Assembly: GCA_016182785.1 (NCBI GenBank)
Contig: JACPFU010000004.1
Location: forward strand, 281,792 to 345,791
Direction of reading: 5' to 3'
From: Lysobacterales bacterium
GTDB taxonomy: Bacteria > Pseudomonadota > Gammaproteobacteria > Xanthomonadales > Ahniellaceae
Length of the DNA: 64,000 bases
Position numbers and translations under genes: made by a program. This document shows, piece by piece, positions 26,807 through 36,064 of the stretch (the first letter of the stretch is position 1; the number at the start of each line of letters is the position of its first letter). The notes under the pieces were generated by a model that was not told the origin of the DNA, ran no database searches, and saw only the letters and a program-made list of their open reading frames with translations.

Positions 26807-29635
26807 TCACCAGACGTCGTCGATCGGCTGCGTGCGGCCGCTGCGGGCGCTTTCGGCCATGATCGCGAGCAGGGCATCAAGCTTGTCGTTCCAGTCGGGT
26901 CCGGCTGCGTCCTTGGCTGACTGCATGCGCTTGGCCGCGGAGGCAAGGTGACCGCGGCGATAGTCGATCACGGCGCGCAGGGCGCTGTCGTTCCAGTCGT
27001 GCGGTTGGCCGAGGGTAGCGACTGCGTCGAGCTGGGATTCGGCTTCGCGGTCGCGGCCGAGCCGCAGCAGGGCAATCGCGAGGTTGGTACGTGCGCTCGC
27101 CACGCCGCGCGGCATCTGCACCGATTCGGCCAGTGCCACGGCACGTTCCAGCGTGGCGACCGCACCGGCCCAGTCGCGGCGCGTGAGCTGGACGTCGCCG
27201 ATGTTGACCAGGTTCACGCCGATGCGGGTCGGGTTGCCGATTGTCTCGTTCAGGCGCAACGCTTCCGCGAGCGAGGCCAGGGCCGCATCGGTGTCTCCGG
27301 CATAGTGCTGGGAAATGCCGAGGCTGTTGAGAATGCTGGCGCGCTGTGCCGGATGCTCGCTGGCACCGGTCACGGCGAGTGCCTCGCGGAACAGCGCGAT
27401 GGCACGGTCGAGCTGCCAGCGTGAATCGGCGACCACGCCGCGTGCCCGCAACGCGCGTCCCAGCGCGATCGCGTCGCCGGTTCCGCGCAGGCGTGCCAGC
27501 GCGTCATCGAGCAGGCGTTCGGCAGCGTCGAAGTCGCCGCGTTCCCAGGCGATCTGTCCGAGCAGGGTGAGTGCGTCGCCGAGTCGAACCGCGTCTTCGC
27601 CGCCCTGCAGCGACAGGCTAGCGGTTCGTACTGCGGCCTCGCCTTCTTCGCTGCGACCGAGGTGCATCAGCGCCTGGCCACGCAGCAGCGCCGCATCCAC
27701 CGCCAGCGCGCGGTCGCCGCTGCGCCCGGCCTGGGCTTCGGTTTCGCTGGCGCCGGCCAGCGCGTCCTCGACCTGGCCGGTCACGTACAGTGCCTGCGCG
27801 AGCTGCAGTCGCGCCCAGGCGAAGCCCTGTTCGCGGTCGAGGCAGACGCGGAAGTACGGCTCGGCAGGCTTGCCACCGCCACGGCGCAGCCGGTCCAGGC
27901 CGAGCGCGTAGAGCTGGTTGGTCATCGGGTCGGAGGCGAAGCGGTCGCGCAGTTCGACGGTGGCGGATCGCGGCGACAGCCGCCGCGCGAGCTGCTGCGC
28001 CAGCAGGTCGGCGGCGTCGGTCGGTTCGCGCGCCTCGATGCCTTGCCACGGACTCAAGCGCCCACCGCGGCGGAGACTCTGGTACTCGATGCGCAGGTTT
28101 TCGTCGGCGAGGCGCGCGCGCGGGAGCACGACCAGATCCACGCCGAGGCGTCGTGGCAGGTCCGCGAGCAGGGCCGGATCGTCGCGCGCCAGCGTGCCGA
28201 TGGCATCGAGCCGCGGTTGCAGGCGCGCCATCGACAGCACTTGCACCGGGTCGAGATGGTCGAGCTGGCGCACGACCAGTTCGGTCAGACCGGGGCCGAT
28301 CCAGTCATAGCCGGGATCGCCGGTGGCATTCTCGATCGGAAGCACCGCGACCTCGGCACCGGTATCGCTGGCGAGCAGCGGTTGCGGGCGCGCCAGGTAC
28401 CAGGCGCCGATCGCGCTGGCGGCCACGGCGAGCGCGGAGAACAGCATGCCGAAGACCAGCAGCCGCTGGCGTCGTCGGCGCTGCGGCAGATCGAGCAGCG
28501 CCCGCAGTTCGTGGCGACAGGTCTCGGCGTCGGGGCGCTGCGCCGGGTCGATCGCAGTCATGCGTGTCAGCAGTCCGCGCAACGGCTCCGGCAGTTCACC
28601 GACCGGCTCCACCGTGGCGCTGGCGACCCGCGCCACCAGCTCTTCGTGGGTGCTGTTGCGCGGGTAGGCTGGCCGGCCGCTGCAGAGTTCGCGCAGCAGC
28701 AGCCCGAGCGAGAACACGTCGCTGGCGGCGGTCACCGGCATTCCCTTGGCCTGCTCCGGGCTCATGTACGCCAGCGTGCCGATCAACGCACCGAGCGCCG
28801 TGCGAAAGCCGGTCTCCGCTGGTGCCGGCGTGGACGGGATCGGCAAGGTATCGACGGCATCAGTATCCGCGGGCAAGAGCTCGCGCACCTCGATCCCGCT
28901 GGCGACCGGGGTCTGCGCCGGCAACGCCGGCAGTTCTGCATCGAACCGGGCGATGCCGAAGTCGAGCATCTTCACCGCGCCGTCCGCGGTGATCATCACG
29001 TTGTCCGGCTTGAGGTCGCGATGCACGATGCCTTGCGCGTGTGCGGCGGCGAGCGCATCGGCGATCGCAGCGGCGATCTCGAGTGCGCGGGTGCGTTCGA
29101 TGCCGCGTTCGGCATGCCGACGCAGGGTCACGCCATCGACCAGTTCCAGTACCAGGTAGTCGGCATGACCGGTTTCGATCAGGTCGTGGATCTGGCAGAT
29201 TGCCGGGTGGTTGAGCCGAGACAGCGCCAGCGCCTCGCGCCGGAAACGACTGCGGGTTTCGCGGCCGAAGCTGTGTTCGAGGCGGATGGTCTTGACCGCG
29301 ACCGGGCGCTGCAGCTTTTCGTCGAAGCCGCGATAGACGCGGCCCATGCCGCCTTCGCCGAGAAAGCCTTCGAGGCGCACCGAGCCGACGCGTTCATCGA
29401 GCCGCGGCGGGCAGGCGGCGAGCAGCGTCGCGAATCGTTCGCCGAGCGGGCTGCCGAGGACTTCGCCGATGTTGCCGGCCGGTGCCGCCGGGGCGTCTTG
29501 GGATTGGAGCAACTGCCGCGCCACCTCCTGCAGTTCGCGGTCGCCGCCGCACCATTCTCCGAGCGTGCATTCGCGCGTTGCCGGGTCGAGCGCCGAAAGC
29601 TCGCGCAGCCACTGTTGCGCACTCGCGGAGGTCAT
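26807..29635 (-). CDS. Membrane Ser/Thr protein kinase with TPR sensor region
   Basis: About 942 residues. A Hanks-type kinase domain (about 87-385) has glycine loop GEGGMG, Lys115 in VAVKT, Glu134, HRDLKPDN at 205-212, DFG at 225-227 and SPEQAKG. All catalytic residues are present. The segment from DFG to GTLAYMSPE is about 60 residues, some 40 longer than usual, with a Pro/Thr-rich insert. One membrane helix (about 392-414) leads to an exported half: a TolB-like amino-terminal piece (EVAVLPIENATGDPGYDWIG) and then many TPR repeats. Start 29635 overlaps the stop of the SpoIID-domain gene (ATGA), so the two are cotranslated. Confidence 0.85.
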   Translation of the reverse strand: MTSASAQQWLRELSALDPATRECTLGEWCGGDRELQEVARQLLQSQDAPAAPAGNIGEVLGSPLGERFATLLAACPPRLDERVGSVRLEGFLGEGGMGRVYRGFDEKLQRPVAVKTIRLEHSFGRETRSRFRREALALSRLNHPAICQIHDLIETGHADYLVLELVDGVTLRRHAERGIERTRALEIAAAIADALAAAHAQGIVHRDLKPDNVMITADGAVKMLDFGIARFDAELPALPAQTPVASGIEVRELLPADTDAVDTLPIPSTPAPAETGFRTALGALIGTLAYMSPEQAKGMPVTAASDVFSLGLLLRELCSGRPAYPRNSTHEELVARVASATVEPVGELPEPLRGLLTRMTAIDPAQRPDAETCRHELRALLDLPQRRRRQRLLVFGMLFSALAVAASAIGAWYLARPQPLLASDTGAEVAVLPIENATGDPGYDWIGPGLTELVVRQLDHLDPVQVLSMARLQPRLDAIGTLARDDPALLADLPRRLGVDLVVLPRARLADENLRIEYQSLRRGGRLSPWQGIEAREPTDAADLLAQQLARRLSPRSATVELRDRFASDPMTNQLYALGLDRLRRGGGKPAEPYFRVCLDREQGFAWARLQLAQALYVTGQVEDALAGASETEAQAGRSGDRALAVDAALLRGQALMHLGRSEEGEAAVRTASLSLQGGEDAVRLGDALTLLGQIAWERGDFDAAERLLDDALARLRGTGDAIALGRALRARGVVADSRWQLDRAIALFREALAVTGASEHPAQRASILNSLGISQHYAGDTDAALASLAEALRLNETIGNPTRIGVNLVNIGDVQLTRRDWAGAVATLERAVALAESVQMPRGVASARTNLAIALLRLGRDREAESQLDAVATLGQPHDWNDSALRAVIDYRRGHLASAAKRMQSAKDAAGPDWNDKLDALLAIMAESARSGRTQPIDDVW

Positions 29636-31410
29636 GGCGGTGTCTCGAAGCCGTTGGCGAAGAGCAGCGGTGAGCTGGTGAGGGTAACGGCGGCGGGGAG
29701 GGTGGTGGAGGTCAGGGCGAGGTCGCCGCTGTTGAGGGCGGCGTTGCCGTCGATGTCGAGGTAGAGCGCGACGATCAGGTCGTAGCTGCCATCGGGGGCG
29801 CCCGCTGGAATCGCGAACGGGCGCGACGCGGCATTGGCGCCGGGTACCAGTGCGACCGCGAGGTCGTTGGCGGGGTCGTTGAGGTAACCGACGCCGCTGC
29901 GATAGAGGCTGGCGCCGAGGAACACCTGCGGATGCGTCTGCGCGGCGAGGTTGCTGAGCGCGAGCTGCAGCGACAGCGTGCTGCCGGGCGCGGCGCTGGC
30001 CGGCAGCGGCGTCGCCGCGTCGATGCGCAGCGGCGAGGACAGCACTGCGGTGCGCAGGCCGCCGCCGGCGCCGTTGGCATTGAAGTAGTGGCCGACGATC
30101 CACGGCCAGCGCTGGCCTTCGTTGATCGCCCAGCGCTGCGAGCCCCATTGCGACATGCCGCGACCGTGGCCGAAGCAGCCGTGGCCGCTGGCGACGCTGT
30201 CGACGAGGCAGGGCCAGTTCGCAGCCGGCGAGCCGACGAAGCCGTTGCCGCAGCTGAGGTCGGCATTGCTGCAGGAAAGTCCGTCGCTGGGATCGTCCCA
30301 GGCATTGTTCTCGGCGGAGTATTCGCTGCGGAAGATGCTGCCGCCGCGTTCGAGCAGGATCCCGGCGGTGGCATCGACCGCGGCGTCGGTGCTGGCCGAG
30401 GTGTCGGGGTCGTTCATCTGGCAGCAGGCGCTGGAGCAGATGTCGTAGCTCGGGCTGCGCGGGTTGGCGACGTGCCAGGCGCCGTAGCTGCGATAGGCGA
30501 TGGCGCCGGCGCGCAGGCTGTGGCCGTTCCAGCTGGCGATCCACTCGTCGTTGAGGCCGCGCTTGACGTAGGTCTCGAGCGACATCACCGCGACCGCGCT
30601 GCAGCTGCCGACGCAACACGGGGTGGTGAACCCGGCATCGGCGAAGCCGACGCGCAGCGACGCCGGCGGTTGCAGGATCGGCGCGTGCGGCGCGTCCGTC
30701 GCGGCGGACGGCGCGTCGTCCTGCGGGCGCTGCAGCAGGTCCAGGTCGAAATGATGGTCGGGGCCGGTTGCGTCCGGGCGCGCGTCCAGATCGAGCAGCA
30801 GCCGGTGCGTGCCCGGAACCAGGCGCAGGCGTCGGGTCTGCACCTGGCCGTCCTCGCGGCGGACGTGCAGTTCCGCGGCGCGGCCCTGCTCGAAGGCCGC
30901 GGGGGCAAGCGCCAATGCCATGCGGAAGCGACCCTCGGCGTCGGTCAGCGTGGTCACGTCCTCCAGTTGCACCGATGCCGCGGCGAGCGGTTCACGGGTG
31001 GCGCGGTCGAACACGCGCCCCTCGATGCGGACCGCGCCCGCTGCGGCGGGCGCCTCCACCTCGACTTCCGGCGCGGTCTCGGGGTCGAGCCAGAACTGGA
31101 CCGCATGCGCGGCCTCGGCGCCGACCTCGATCGTGGTCTGCAGCGGCCGGTGGCCTTGGGCTTCCACCCGAACCTGCCAGGTGCCGTCTTCGAGGCGCAG
31201 CGGCGAGGCGTCGCGCGCCTGCCGCTGCAGCTGCAGCTGCAGCGGCAGCGTGCTGCCGGCGCGCGTCAGCGCCAGGCTGGCGGCGAGGAAGGCGCCATCG
31301 CCACTGTCGCGCACCTCGATCGGCAGCGTCTGCGCCGCCTGCGCCTGCGCGGCCGCGACCAGCAGCGCCAGCGCGGTGCGGACGGCGGTTGCGCGGCGGA
31401 GGGTGGGCAT
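29632..31410 (-). CDS. Secreted SpoIID/LytB-domain protein with GFE tail
   Basis: A 592-residue exported protein (signal peptide ending AAQAQAA). Residues about 30-240 are beta-rich, including a carboxypeptidase-regulatory-like fold (IEGRVFDRATREPLAAASVQ). The middle holds a SpoIID domain: MSLETYVKRGLNDEWIASWN, RAGAIAYRSYGAWHV, and CFGHGRGMSQWGSQRWA. In spore formers this fold is a lytic transglycosylase cutting stripped glycan strands; a role at the wall is inferred. The end is LLFANGFETPP, one of the shared GFE tails. It starts divergently from fnr and precedes the kinase gene with ATGA overlap. Confidence 0.82.
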   Translation of the reverse strand: MPTLRRATAVRTALALLVAAAQAQAAQTLPIEVRDSGDGAFLAASLALTRAGSTLPLQLQLQRQARDASPLRLEDGTWQVRVEAQGHRPLQTTIEVGAEAAHAVQFWLDPETAPEVEVEAPAAAGAVRIEGRVFDRATREPLAAASVQLEDVTTLTDAEGRFRMALALAPAAFEQGRAAELHVRREDGQVQTRRLRLVPGTHRLLLDLDARPDATGPDHHFDLDLLQRPQDDAPSAATDAPHAPILQPPASLRVGFADAGFTTPCCVGSCSAVAVMSLETYVKRGLNDEWIASWNGHSLRAGAIAYRSYGAWHVANPRSPSYDICSSACCQMNDPDTSASTDAAVDATAGILLERGGSIFRSEYSAENNAWDDPSDGLSCSNADLSCGNGFVGSPAANWPCLVDSVASGHGCFGHGRGMSQWGSQRWAINEGQRWPWIVGHYFNANGAGGGLRTAVLSSPLRIDAATPLPASAAPGSTLSLQLALSNLAAQTHPQVFLGASLYRSGVGYLNDPANDLAVALVPGANAASRPFAIPAGAPDGSYDLIVALYLDIDGNAALNSGDLALTSTTLPAAVTLTSSPLLFANGFETPP

Positions 31411-31521
31411 GGCGGGCACGGGTCGCAGAGGGGCGACCGCATTGTTGGCGATGCCCGCTCGGCCGGCAAGCGGACGCGATCTTTGACGGCGCAATCCACC
31501 CGACTCCGATAGACTAGTGCG

Positions 31522-32295
31522 ATGCCTGTGCCGCCGCGCCCCGTCACGATTCCCTCGCTCGACCTGCTGCAGTTGCGCCGCACCTGCCGCGCCTGCGCGC
31601 TGCACGATCTTTGCCTGCCCGCCTCGATCGGCCCGGAAGAACTGGGCGCGCTCGATGCGATCGTGCGCGCGCGCCGGCCGCTGGACCGCGGCCAGGTGCT
31701 GTTCGCCGGCGGCACGCGCTTCCAGGCGCTGTACGTGGTGCGATCGGGGTCGTTCAAGACCACGCTCGCGGCCAACAACGGCGAGGAGCAGGTGCTCGGC
31801 TTCCACCTGCCGGGCGAGGTCATCGGCTTCGATGCGCTCGCCGACGACGTGCATCGCTGCAATGCCGAGGCACTCGAGCGTTCCTCGGTGTGCGAGGTGC
31901 CGTTCGCGCAGATCGACGAGTTCGCGACGCGCGTGCCCGGCCTGTATCACCAGCTCATGCGCATCGCCAGCCGCGAGGTGGTGCGCGACCACGAGCATCT
32001 GGCGATGATGGGACGCAAGCAGGCGCAGGAGCGGCTCGCGGTGTTCCTGCGCAACCTGTCCGAGCGCTACCGCGCCCTGCACCGCGCGCCGGACCTGATC
32101 GAACTGTCGATGTCGCGCCACGAGCTGGCGAACTACCTCGGACTCGTGGTCGAGACCGCGAGCCGGCTGTTCACGCGCTTCGAGGAGGCTGGCGTGCTGT
32201 CGGTGAACCGCAAGCAGATCCGCATCCTCGACTTCGCCCGACTCGACGACTTCGCCGGCGAACCACCGCCGTCGTGCGAACGCGCGGCCGGTTGA
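31522..32295 (+). CDS. fnr: FNR/ANR oxygen-sensing transcription regulator
   Basis: A 257-residue CRP/FNR-family protein. The oxygen-labile 4Fe-4S ligands are C22, C25 and C31 (CRACALHDLC) with C113 as the fourth, matching the FNR pattern. A cyclic-nucleotide-like beta-roll, dimer helix and the HTH helix LSMSRHELANYLGLVVETAS with the ExxSR contact residues follow. It should activate operons with TTGAT-N4-ATCAA sites, such as nap and cco here. Next to the cco locus, as anr is near cco in Pseudomonas. The 111-bp leader (31411-31521) has a TAGACT -10-like site but no FNR box. Confidence 0.95.
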   Translation: MPVPPRPVTIPSLDLLQLRRTCRACALHDLCLPASIGPEELGALDAIVRARRPLDRGQVLFAGGTRFQALYVVRSGSFKTTLAANNGEEQVLGFHLPGEVIGFDALADDVHRCNAEALERSSVCEVPFAQIDEFATRVPGLYHQLMRIASREVVRDHEHLAMMGRKQAQERLAVFLRNLSERYRALHRAPDLIELSMSRHELANYLGLVVETASRLFTRFEEAGVLSVNRKQIRILDFARLDDFAGEPPPSCERAAG

Positions 32296-32302
32296 TCCGG
32301 CG

Positions 32303-33028
32303 CTACGGCACGCAGTAATCGGCGCCGGAGAGCGCCATCCAGACGCTGGTCGGATGCGCATGCCCGCGATGCTGCAGCGGCAGCCACAGGCTCAGCAACG
32401 CCAGCGCGATCGCCAATGCCGCCGCGAACCAGCGCAACGCCGGCGCGAGCCGGGCGCGGTCGATCCGGTGCCCGCCGAGGTCGAGCAGCGACAGTGGCAG
32501 CACCGTCGCGATGCCGAATGCCGCCATCACCGCGGCGCCGCCGGCCAACGACCCTTGCGCGCCGGCGACCAGCAGCATCGCGTAGCTCAGCCCGCACGGC
32601 AGGAACCCCCAGAGACCGCCGAGCACGAATGCGCGCAGCGGCGTGTGGGCGGGCAGCAGCGCTCGCGTCAGCGGCTGCAGCCGCGCCCAGGCCGCACTGC
32701 CGGCGCGCGCCGCGCCGGGCAACTGCAGGCCGGGGCGCAGCAGCCTGGCCGCGAGCCACAACCACGACAGCGCGAACACCACCTGCAGCAGCAGACGGGC
32801 GTTGCCATTGCCGCCGACGAACAGCAGGCCCTGGCCGAACCCGCCGATCACGGCTCCGGCGAGGGTGTAGGCCGCGACGCGGCCGAGCTGGCGCGCCAAC
32901 ACGAACTGCGCGCGCGGCGGCGACGACCGCGCCAGCGCCAGGCTGATCGCACCGCACATCGCCAGGCAATGCGCGCTCGCGGCGAGACCAGCGACGAACG
33001 CGGCGAAGGCGGCGGGGAGTGCATTCAT
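32303..33028 (-). CDS. TauE/SafE-like membrane protein of the cbb3 locus
   Basis: A 241-residue membrane protein with about six helices. It has HCLAMCG in the first helix and GFLPCGLSYAML in the fourth, the paired Cys motifs of the heavy-metal/sulfite exporter family members that follow ccoS in many cbb3 loci. A role in copper handling or disulfide transport for oxidase assembly is inferred from that context. It overlaps ccoS by ATGA. It ends 7 bp from the fnr stop, so the two converge. Confidence 0.85.
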   Translation of the reverse strand: MNALPAAFAAFVAGLAASAHCLAMCGAISLALARSSPPRAQFVLARQLGRVAAYTLAGAVIGGFGQGLLFVGGNGNARLLLQVVFALSWLWLAARLLRPGLQLPGAARAGSAAWARLQPLTRALLPAHTPLRAFVLGGLWGFLPCGLSYAMLLVAGAQGSLAGGAAVMAAFGIATVLPLSLLDLGGHRIDRARLAPALRWFAAALAIALALLSLWLPLQHRGHAHPTSVWMALSGADYCVP

Positions 33029-33189
33029 GCGTCGCGGTCGTGGTCGTGCTCGGCATCGTCCTCGAGCGGATCGAAGCCGGGTCGATCGAGGTCGTCGAAC
33101 TGGCCGCTGTCGACCGCCCAGAAGAACGCGAACAGCGCCAGCCCGACCAGCAGCAGGCTCACCGGCACCAGTACCAGCAGGATGTTCAT
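33025..33189 (-). CDS. ccoS: cbb3 oxidase maturation protein CcoS
   Basis: A 54-residue single-helix protein: MNILLVLVPVSLLLVGLALF, then FFWAVDSGQFDDLDRPG, the CcoS/FixS signature, and a short Asp/His-rich tail. Needed for cofactor insertion in CcoN in other bacteria. Overlaps ccoI and the TauE/SafE gene by 4 bp each (ATGA). Confidence 0.95.
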   Translation of the reverse strand: MNILLVLVPVSLLLVGLALFAFFWAVDSGQFDDLDRPGFDPLEDDAEHDHDRDA

Positions 33190-35567
33190 GCGGGCGCTTC
33201 GACCAGGCGCGGCAGCGGCTGCGGTGCCGGCGCGCGCTGCAGGCGCAAAGCGTTCAGCGTCACCAGCAGCGAACTCGCGGCCATGCCGAGAGCGGCGAGC
33301 CACGGCGCCATGGTGCCGGACACCGCGAGCGGAACGATCGCGAGGTGGTAGCCGACCGACCACGCCAGGTTCTGGCGTGCGATGCGGCGCGTGCGCCGTG
33401 CGCAGTCGACCAGCAGTTGCACCAGGCGCAGGTCGTCGCGCAGCAACAGCACGCCGGCATGGCAGTGGGCGAGCGCGGCGCCGCCGCCCATGGCCACGCC
33501 GACGTCCGCCAGCGCCAGCGATTCGGCGTCGTTGAGACCGTCGCCGATCATCATCACGCGATGCCCTTGCGCGCGCAGCTCGGCGATCGCGGCGCGCTTT
33601 TGCTGCGGTGTCCGGCGCGCGTGCGCGACGATGCCAAGCGGCCGCGCGACCGCTTCGACCGCGGCGGAGGCGTCGCCCGAGTGGATCTCGACACGTGCGA
33701 AGCGCTGCCAACCGCGCACCGCGGCGGCGGCTTCGTCGCGCACGCGGTCGACCAGGCGAAAGCGCGCCACGGCGTGTTTGCCGGCGGCCAGCACCAGGTC
33801 GTCGGCGCCGGCGGGCGCGTCGTGGTCACCACGGCCGAGTCGCCACTCGCAGCCGTGGAGCGTGCCGGCGACGCCGAAGCCGGGTTCGATGCGCGCCGCC
33901 GTGACCACGTCGCCGCGGTCGAATCCGCGGAAGGCGTGGGCGAGCGGATGGCGTTGGTCGCGCTCGAGTGCGGCGGCGATCGCGAGCACCTCGTCCTGCG
34001 TGCGTCCCGCATCCAGCAATTCGGTGGCGGCCAGTCGCGGCCGGCCTTCGGTCAGGGTGCCGGTCTTGTCGACGACGATGCGATCGACCGTCGCCGCCTG
34101 CGCCAGCGCGCGCGGATCGGTGACGATGACGCCGTGGCGCGCGAGCATCGAATGCGCCGCGGCGAGGCTCGTCGGCAACGCCAGCGCGAATGCACACGGA
34201 CAGGCGGCGGCGAGCACCGCGAGCACCGCCGGCAACGCCCGCTGCGGGTCGGTGGCGGACCAGTACAGCCCGGTCAGCAGCGCCAGTGCCAGCATCGCCA
34301 GCGTGAACGCGGCGGCGGCGCGCCGCCCGGGCGCGGCGGCGTGCCCGCTGCCGTGCAGGCCGTTGCCGATGCGGGCGCGAAGCCAGCCGAGGCGGGTGGA
34401 ACTGCCGACCGCGCGGACGCACAGGGTCAGGGGTACGTCGAGGGCGATGCTGCCGGCGAGCACGAGCTCGCCCGGATGCCGGGTCTGTGCCGTGGCTTCG
34501 CCGCTGAGCAGGGATTCGTCGACCTGCGCCGGCGCGTTCTCGAGCACGCCGTCGACCGGCGCCGCTTCGCCGACCGCAACGCGGATGCGTTCGCCCGGCT
34601 GCAGTTCGGCGAGCGCGACCGGGGTTGGGCGTCCGCTCGCGTCGAGCCGCATCGCGTGTGCTTGCCCGGCGCTCGCGATCAGCCGCAGGCGCTCGCCGGC
34701 GCGTGCGCGTGCGACCGCCTCGACATGGCGCGCGGCCGCGAGCAGGAACACGAACATCACCGCCGCATCGAAATACACCACCGCGCCGCCGCGCACCGTT
34801 TCCAGCACCGACGCGGCATAGGCGAGCATGACCGCAAGCGCGACCAGCAGGTCCATGCCGGGCTGGTGCAGGCGCAGCTCGCGCCAGGCGCCGCGCAGGA
34901 ACGGCGCACCGGAATAAAACACCACCGGGGTGGCGACCAGCAGCGCCAGCAGGCGGAAGAAGTCGCGGGTGCCGAGGTCGAGTTCGCCTTCGCCCCAGTA
35001 CAGCGCCTCGGTGAACATCATCGCCTGCATCGCGCCGATCCCGGCCACGGCCACGCGCTTGAGCGACTGCCTGCGCGCCGCGGCGGCATCGGCGGGGTCG
35101 GGCACGATCTGCGGTGTGTAGCCGAGCGCCGCCAGCTGCGCCGCGATGCGGCTGAGCGGCGTCTGCGCCGCGTCGAAGCGCAGGCGCGCGTGCGTGGTTG
35201 TCGGGTCGACGCTGACGCCGGCCACGCCGGGCATGCGCGTCAGCACCCGGTCGATCAGCCAGGCGCACGCGGCGCAGCGCAGGTTGCCGATGCTGAGGTC
35301 GCATTCGGAGAGTCCGTCGACCTCGCGCAGGTACAGCCGCGCGAAGCCGGGCCCGTCCCAGTCGCTGAAGTCGGCAGCGGTCTCGACCCGGGCCGCGGTG
35401 GCACTGCGCAGCGTGTAGTAGTCGCCGAAGCCGCCCTGGTGCAGCCATTCGGCGGCAGCACGGCAACCGCTGCAACAGAAGCTGCGCTCGACACCGGCAA
35501 GTGCAGCGCGGATCGGCGCGCCGCTCGGTACCGCTTCACCGCAGTGGTAGCAGGCGCCGGCGTTCAT
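33186..35567 (-). CDS. ccoI: Copper-transporting P1B-type ATPase CcoI
   Basis: A 793-residue ATPase that exports Cu for cbb3 oxidase. N-terminal metal sites are CYHCG (6-9), FCCSGC (31-35) and the HMA-domain CAAC (98-101, NLRCAACAWLID). Membrane segments follow with the ion-channel motif CPC (AAACPCAFALALP). Phosphorylation site DKTGTLTEG and hinge GDGLNDAESL are intact. The start at 35567 opens the expected FixI N-terminus. It overlaps ccoH and ccoS by ATGA. Confidence 0.95.
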   Translation of the reverse strand: MNAGACYHCGEAVPSGAPIRAALAGVERSFCCSGCRAAAEWLHQGGFGDYYTLRSATAARVETAADFSDWDGPGFARLYLREVDGLSECDLSIGNLRCAACAWLIDRVLTRMPGVAGVSVDPTTTHARLRFDAAQTPLSRIAAQLAALGYTPQIVPDPADAAAARRQSLKRVAVAGIGAMQAMMFTEALYWGEGELDLGTRDFFRLLALLVATPVVFYSGAPFLRGAWRELRLHQPGMDLLVALAVMLAYAASVLETVRGGAVVYFDAAVMFVFLLAAARHVEAVARARAGERLRLIASAGQAHAMRLDASGRPTPVALAELQPGERIRVAVGEAAPVDGVLENAPAQVDESLLSGEATAQTRHPGELVLAGSIALDVPLTLCVRAVGSSTRLGWLRARIGNGLHGSGHAAAPGRRAAAAFTLAMLALALLTGLYWSATDPQRALPAVLAVLAAACPCAFALALPTSLAAAHSMLARHGVIVTDPRALAQAATVDRIVVDKTGTLTEGRPRLAATELLDAGRTQDEVLAIAAALERDQRHPLAHAFRGFDRGDVVTAARIEPGFGVAGTLHGCEWRLGRGDHDAPAGADDLVLAAGKHAVARFRLVDRVRDEAAAAVRGWQRFARVEIHSGDASAAVEAVARPLGIVAHARRTPQQKRAAIAELRAQGHRVMMIGDGLNDAESLALADVGVAMGGGAALAHCHAGVLLLRDDLRLVQLLVDCARRTRRIARQNLAWSVGYHLAIVPLAVSGTMAPWLAALGMAASSLLVTLNALRLQRAPAPQPLPRLVEAPA

Positions 35568-36064
35568 CGCGGCGCCGACCACGCCGGGCCCAGGGCGATG
35601 CGCTGCTGGCCGAGTTCGCGCACGCCGACGATGCGCCAGGAGCCGCCAGCGTCGACCAGCGCCAGGTCGAAGCGCGCGTTGCCGAGCGCACTGCGGGCGC
35701 AGTAGCGGTCGCTGCCGCAGGGTTGCAGCGGCAGGCGGCGGTCCTGTGCGGAATCGGTCGCATGCACCGCGAGCAGGGCGAGGGCATCGCCGACCGCGGT
35801 CGCGGTGTCGCCGCGAACATGCACCACCACCTCGGCAGCGCCCCACTCGACTTCGCCGCGCAGCCCGAGCTGCAGCGCGCGACGGTCGGCGCTTTCGTCC
35901 GCGGTCTGGACCTGGGCGATGCGCTGCACCGGGTCCGGGCTCAGGTCGAATCCGCCATGCGCGCCAAACGCCAGCGCCAGCGCGGCCGCGACCGCGACCA
36001 GCGGCAACGCGATCGCGAGCCACATCACCGGCTGGCGGTACCAGGCATGGAGCGCGCCGCTCAT
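35564..36064 (-). CDS. ccoH: FixH-like protein CcoH
   Basis: A 166-residue protein starting MSGALHAWYRQPVMWLAIAL with a single membrane helix and a periplasmic domain, as in FixH/CcoH. Two Cys (PCGSDRYC) lie in the soluble part. CcoH helps cbb3 assembly in Rhodobacter-type systems. It overlaps ccoG and ccoI (ATGA each). Confidence 0.88.
   Translation of the reverse strand: MSGALHAWYRQPVMWLAIALPLVAVAAALALAFGAHGGFDLSPDPVQRIAQVQTADESADRRALQLGLRGEVEWGAAEVVVHVRGDTATAVGDALALLAVHATDSAQDRRLPLQPCGSDRYCARSALGNARFDLALVDAGGSWRIVGVRELGQQRIALGPAWSAPR

Noticed and set aside
31411..31521. FNR box upstream of fnr itself
   Set aside because: TTGACGGCGCAATC has a left half but no matching right half, so I see no evidence of autoregulation.
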